NCBI GenBank assembly: GCA_028671895.1
Contig: CM053794.1
Coordinates: 40,874,501-40,938,500 of the forward strand
From: Oenanthe sinensis
Lineage: Eukaryota > Streptophyta > Magnoliopsida > Apiales > Apiaceae
DNA: 64,000 nucleotides
Reading direction: 5' to 3'
In this document: positions 59,247 to 64,000 of the stretch, piece by piece
Position numbering within the stretch: position 1 is the stretch's first letter
Layout of the letters: each line of letters starts with the position of its first letter
Translations under genes and position numbers: made by a program
Notes under the pieces: model-generated
Told to the model about the DNA's origin: nothing
Databases searched by the model: none
Seen by the model: only the letters and a program-made list of their open reading frames with translations

Positions 59247-60555
59247 CATACATGCATAATCTCTACCTGCTACCACTTGCCATTTGCTATAAAGAGATGG
59301 GATGACCATGCTGATAGGTTCAGATAGTGGTTGCTTTTTTCTATCCATTTATTAAGATCAAACTTGGATATCAAATTCTTTGCTCAATGTGTGATAGGAC
59401 AGCCATCTTCACTAGACTACACATCAAGATATAGACGTAGTCACGTAGACCTCTATTATGCTAAATGTCGAAGACTATGTCAATCATTCTGCGAGGTGCC
59501 ATGTAAAACAGTAGATGTGGTGACATTTACCATTGAGCCACCATCTAGGAATCTCTAGATTATGTAAATTAACATATGCATGGTCACTAATGTAGCTCAT
59601 AACATTTAAATGTTGTAAGATGGAATATTGAAATAATTGAATTTGATAGTATATGACAAGTACATTGTACAATTTCATCCCATGCAGATCTGTCTGCCGT
59701 ACAGAAATAACATATATAATTGTTATATCTATGTATGCAAAGAGCAGCACTAGACTATTACTAGAAGAGTGGCTTTGAATGCTGGAAAGATCACATGTCC
59801 ATGTGATATGAGGAACGAGCGTAGGACCAGATAGTAATGGCTAGCCAAAAAGGCTGCAATGAATTTTTGTGTATGATACGCACAAATGAACAAATAGAGG
59901 TGTAGAGAGAGTAATAGTATACTTGGCCATCATTTCCAATTATATAAATCCAATCTGATGCCGCCAATCATTGGTCCCAATTTCTGAAAATTACTCGACC
60001 TATCCTACTGTCCAAGATCAAGACACTTGAATCATCCCAGTCCTCTAAATGAAACTCCGTATAACTTGAGCCAGCCTTTTACCCTTGGCTAGAAATGGAT
60101 TGGTTGTGCATGATTGTGCGGAACTGTTTGTACAATACTATTAAAGTCGAGGCGTGACATAATTTATTAGTACGTAATTTGGGTAAATTTGGCGGTTTTT
60201 ACCTTGAACTATAATTAGATATGAATAATAATAATATATGAACTTCATAACACTTAATTTTGCCAACATTCTTCCCATGTATTGGCATATAATACCATGA
60301 TGTATCTCCATTAAGGACCTTTGTCTAATTCTAGTATTTTACAAGCTTCACGGCATACAAGTTTTCATACATGTCTTTTCATTACAAGGAAACAGCTAGG
60401 TTAATCAACTAATTATCTCAGAAAAGGCAAACACAACGCTCTTCTGGCTGGTAAAAAGAGCTAAACAAAAATTTATAAGACAATTATCTTCTACTCTCTA
60501 ATAGATACTCCTATGCATGTATGCACACCTTTGCATATTGTTCCCTGAAACATAA
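59247..60555. other. Intergenic between convergent genes
   Basis: 3' flanks of the RecX-like gene and of the minus-strand receptor kinase. ORFs present (for example 59331-59558) show no known motif. Confidence 0.45.
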
Positions 60556-63500
60556 TTAGACTGATTCATCAGAGAAGGCAAATGAGCAGTTTGAGGATCC
60601 TTGTGAGACCAATTTCCGAGTTGGAGGTGATGGAGGAAGAGCTGACACAACCCGCTTCAAATCAGAATCTGACCTTATAGGATCTACATTTCGAATTTCC
60701 TTGAGCATTGCTACTACATCCTTCATTATTGGACGATCATTAGCGCGTGTACTAACGCATAGAAACGAAACTGCTAGTGTTTGTAGCATTTCATGCATCT
60801 GAGGGTCTGACCTGCCTCTGAGCTTCGGATCAAGTATGTCGCTTGGGTCAAGCTTACTTTGCAAGTGTTCGCGTACCCACTGAACTAAGTGTGCACCCTT
60901 GGGAAAAGTTGGGTCTAATGGATGCCTTCCTGTCAAGACTTCCAAAAGGACCACACCATAGCTGTAAACATCACTCTTCTCTGTGATTTGTTGCAGCGAA
61001 GCATGTTCTGTAAATATTGATAGCAAAATGATATGTTGTCGTTAGAGATATGTAAAAGTTGGAATGTAATTAATTGATCAAAGTTCACGATATTAAATAT
61101 ACCTGGTGCCATGTATCCATAAGAGCCAGCTAAGTAAGGTTTTTGACCCTGCTTAAGAAAATCATCATTACTGCTGTTATTGACAACCCTAGCCAACCCA
61201 AAGTCAGCCAGGTAGGGTTCAAGACAAGTACCCAAAAGAATATTCATTGATTTTACATCCCTGTGTAAGATTGCAGGCACACAGTCATGGTGTAAGTAGG
61301 CTAGTGCATGTGCAACGCCAAGAACAATATCATATCTAGTTTCCCATTCTGCGCCTCCCTTTCCAGCACCATGAAGGAGAGAACTCAAGCTTCCGTTAGG
61401 AAGATAATCATAGAATAACAGTTTCACTGTCTGATTCGAACCCCAACCTAAAAGACGCACAATATTCCTGTGTCGGATTGAACTCAGTGTTCCAATCTCA
61501 GAACTGAATGCTCCTGATTCTTCTGACGACCACATTTTTTTTACAGCTAGAGACTCCCCGTTTGGAGTTGTCACCCTGTAAACAACCCCAGAGCTTCCAG
61601 TACCAATCACATTAGCTGATATAAGATTCCGGACAATGTCATCCACTGAGAATTCCATCTTTTGATATAATGTCATTTCCCAAGTTTCATTTTCAGGTGT
61701 TCCATTGCTTGCCATACGGATCTTGATTAACATACATACTGCCAGTAGTATTAGCACTGCACTCGCACAGACTAGGATTGACATCGTTAGCTTCATCGTC
61801 GATTTCACATGTCCAGCTGCTCCACTTCTGTCAACAGCACCCCCAGTTCCACCATATACGTACAGAGCTTGGTTTCCGGCTAGGTCCTCCATGGGAAGTT
61901 TATGGAAAAATGGAGTATCAGGCAAAGAGCCTGAGAAGTCATTGAATGAGACATTAAGAGAAACAAGATTTTCAAGGTTTTTCAGACTATTCAGATTCCC
62001 TCTGAGCTTGTTGTGGGACAGGTCAAGATTTCCTAGCTTGTTAAGACCAGAGAATTCAGTTGGCAGTTCACCTGTGAATTGGTTAAAACTAAGATTTAGA
62101 GAGATCTCTAGCGACTGAATTTGAGCCAATTCTTTGGGTATTTCTCCTGAAAAGTTGTTGCTTCCAAGATTTAACAACTGAAGCTTGCTGCAGGATAGGA
62201 TCTGTGCAGGAATTCTGCCACAAAGTTGATTCTTCTGAAGATTAAGCTTTGTTAGTTCAGTTAAAGAACCAACAGTTGGATCCACTGGACCTGTAAGCCT
62301 GTTGTCAGAAATGTCTAGAATTTGTAGGCTTTTTGGAAGCATACCAGGCAGAGAACCAGCAAGGGCATTTGAATGGAGATCGAGAAATTCAACATTTTCA
62401 CATCCGGATATAGATGGAGGAATTCCACCCACAAATTTATTGTTACCCATGTCAAAAAAATTAAGACTCTTCAAACTTCCAATTTCGGGGGGAATAGTAC
62501 CTGCCAATCTATTATTACTCACCCGAAACCTATACAAGTTTGAGCAGTTTCCAATCTCAGGTGGTAAAAAGCCCGATAAATCATTGGAAATCAGCAAAAT
62601 TTTGGTAAGATTTTGCAGATCAAATATGTGTCTTGGTATGGTACCAAAAAGATGGTTATAAGAAAGATCAAGAGCTTCAAGATTCTCACACTCAGATAAT
62701 GACTCTGGAATATTGCCTGTTAGCTTATTCTGCCAGGCAAAGAAAAGAGTCATGCTCTTTAGCTTACCTATCAGAACAGGAATTTCTCCAGAAATATTAT
62801 TGTTATCAACTTCCAAATGAGTAATAGCTGTGCAGTTTATAATTTCAGTAGGTATGATACCTGATAACTGATTAAGACTCAACTGAAGTTCTTGAAGTCC
62901 TAATAAAGCTCCAAAACTTGTAGGAATGCTGCCTGTCAAAAGATTTGCGGAGATATCGATAACTGTTAGCTCAGTGCAGCTTCCAAGCTCAAAAGGGATT
63001 GTGCCAACTATACTGTTCTGCCATAGCAGCAGGCTCTGAAGCTTCTTGAGCTCTCCAATTTGCCTCGGAATTGGACCGGATATAGAATTCTGATACAAAT
63101 AGAGGTTCTGCAGTTCACTGCAGTTTCCAATCTCTTCTGGGATTGGTCCAGATAATAGAGATGTGTATATAGCTATTGTTTGTATTTTTTTCAGGTTTCC
63201 AATCGACAAAGGAAGACTTCCAGAAATGCTGGTTTCAGCAAGGCCCAACATAAGCAAATTACTACAATTCCCAATCTCCCATGGAAGCTCACCTTTAAGA
63301 TTTTGATTCCCACCAGCTCGAAAAACTTCAAGTTTCTTCAAGTTTCCAATACTCTTGGGAATTTCACCACTGAGTTGATTGTCAAAGAGAAAAAGATTGA
63401 CGAGACTTGACAGATTTCCAATATCAGATGGGATATCACCTTCAAGAAAATTAGTATTAAGTGCTAAAGTTTTTAGCTTGCTCAGCCTGCAAATTTCTAC

Positions 63501-63929
63501 CGGAATTTCTCCCACAATAGAGTTGCTACTAACGTCTAAAATGGTCAATTCAGGAAACTCTCCTAGCTGTTTTGGAATAGGTCCAGTGAGATTGTTTGAT
63601 GAGAGACTGAGGGTGGCTAAAGACTTGAGTGGTTGAAGATTTGAAGGCAATTGTCCCTGTAAATTTACTGATTTCAAGATAATCTCAATCACATGGCCTT
63701 TGGAATTGCAATGTATTCCAAACCAATGACAAGGACTTGTATCTGTTGAGTTCCATGAAGTTAGTGCATCTGAAGAGCTGTTTAAGCTGTCTTTCCATGC
63801 TAAAAGAGCTTGGCTTTGTACATCAGTTGAGAAACAAGAAGATAAGAATATAGAGGAAACTAATGTAAAGAAGAAGAGGAAAATATTACTAGGAGAAAGA
63901 AAGGGAGGATATTTTGTATGTGCATGCAT
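60556..63929 (-). CDS. LRR-XI receptor-like kinase, RGI/RGFR type (RGI3/RGI5-like)
   Basis: Plasma-membrane peptide receptor kinase. Two exons on the minus strand: 61103-63929 and 60556-61007, joined at MAP|E in the activation loop by a 95-bp intron; 3279 bp, 1092 residues. Signal peptide about 1-35 (NIFLFFFTLVSSIFLSSCFS); N-cap with ALLAWKDSLN and PCHWFGIHC; about 23-25 LRRs over residues 75-690, including FRAGGNQNLKGELPWEIGNC and LYTSLLSGPIP-like IYTSLLSGPIPEEIGNC; membrane segment about 710-732; kinase about 765-1050 with IGTGSSGVVYR near 775, LAVKKMW near 796, LHRDVKSMNILLG near 888 (RD type), DFGLARV near 910 and YGYMAPE. C-terminus GSSNCSFAFSDESV. The wording matches Arabidopsis At4g26540/At5g56040, receptors or relatives of receptors for root meristem growth factor peptides. 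Ligand assignment is by family. RxGG-type motif FRAGGN supports binding of a sulfated peptide ending in Asn or His. Confidence 0.93.
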
Positions 63930-64000
63930 TGCTGCAAGTAAGAAAAAGAAGAGGAGATTGTGTGTGTGTGTGTTGGGATTGTTGAGGGGAGACCCCCATG
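63930..64000. promoter_or_regulatory. 5' leader of the LRR-XI kinase with a (GT)n repeat
   Basis: Minus-strand leader rich in CT (CTCCTCTTCTTTTTCTTAC) with a (CA)n tract, seen on the plus strand as GTGTGTGTGTGTGT at about 63959-63973. The window ends here. Confidence 0.4.

Noticed and set aside
61705..62118. Long plus-strand ORFs opposite the LRR-XI kinase
   Set aside because: They lie antisense to clear LRR and membrane-segment coding sequence and show no independent motif; shadows of the real frame.
10685..63929. Biosynthetic gene cluster around the P450
   Set aside because: Neighbours are kinesin, a plastid insert and RecX; no terpene synthase, glycosyltransferase or other pathway enzyme is nearby.
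1..64000. CRISPR arrays, bacterial operons, phage or toxin-antitoxin systems
   Set aside because: Exon-intron genes of plant families throughout; no regularly spaced direct repeats with spacers and no bacterial-style gene packing.
1..64000. tRNA or rRNA genes
   Set aside because: No cloverleaf-like A/B box pairs or rRNA signature phrases were noticed; tRNAscan-SE and Infernal would be needed to exclude them fully.

Overview
The window is nuclear DNA of a flowering plant, most likely a eudicot. It has AT-rich intergenic space, genes with many GT-AG introns, plant-only families (SD2-type lectin kinase, KIN-14 kinesin with a CH domain, CYP72A P450, LRR-XI and LRR-VIII receptor kinases, DUF868, F-box) and a dense load of small DNA transposons, Helitrons and solo LTRs. 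I cannot name the species from sequence alone. Gene models were assembled by hand from splice signals, reading phase and known protein families, and the coding lengths of all complete models are divisible by three.

Layout. 1-3827 (-): N-terminal exons of an LRR-VIII-2 receptor kinase that runs off the left edge. 4.1-10.6 kb: intergenic, with MITE-like repeats. 10685-13141 (+): intronless SD2-5-type lectin receptor kinase. 13801-15782 (-): cytosolic class I fructose-bisphosphate aldolase, 3 exons. 16598-23345 (-): uridine kinase/UPRT fusion, 14 coding exons, with a Tourist MITE in its presumed 5' UTR intron. 25-30 kb: gene-free, AT-rich, Helitron-derived. 31103-38771 (+): KIN-14 kinesin, 17 coding exons, with a convincing U12-type AT-AC intron in the motor domain. 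39.6-42 kb: broken fragments (DUF868, two orphan exons, F-box). 43.5-43.9 kb: composite plastid insert (psbC + ycf2). 44994-47094 (+): intact CYP72A P450. 50768-53818 (+): its tandem copy, now a pseudogene, with a solo LTR in its last intron. 54.1-56.2 kb: two nested Helitrons in an older element. 56738-59246 (+): organellar RecX-like protein, 5 exons. 60556-63929 (-): RGI/RGFR-type LRR-XI receptor kinase, 2 exons.

The genes do not form a pathway. The three receptor kinases are of different classes and unlinked in function; aldolase and uridine kinase are housekeeping metabolism; the kinesin is cytoskeletal. The only local gene family is the CYP72A pair.

I did not find a new multi-gene system. 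The most interesting items are the AT-AC intron, the intact/broken P450 pair with an empty-site proof of the LTR insertion, the Helitron-in-Helitron with both insertion junctions visible, and the composite plastid insert.
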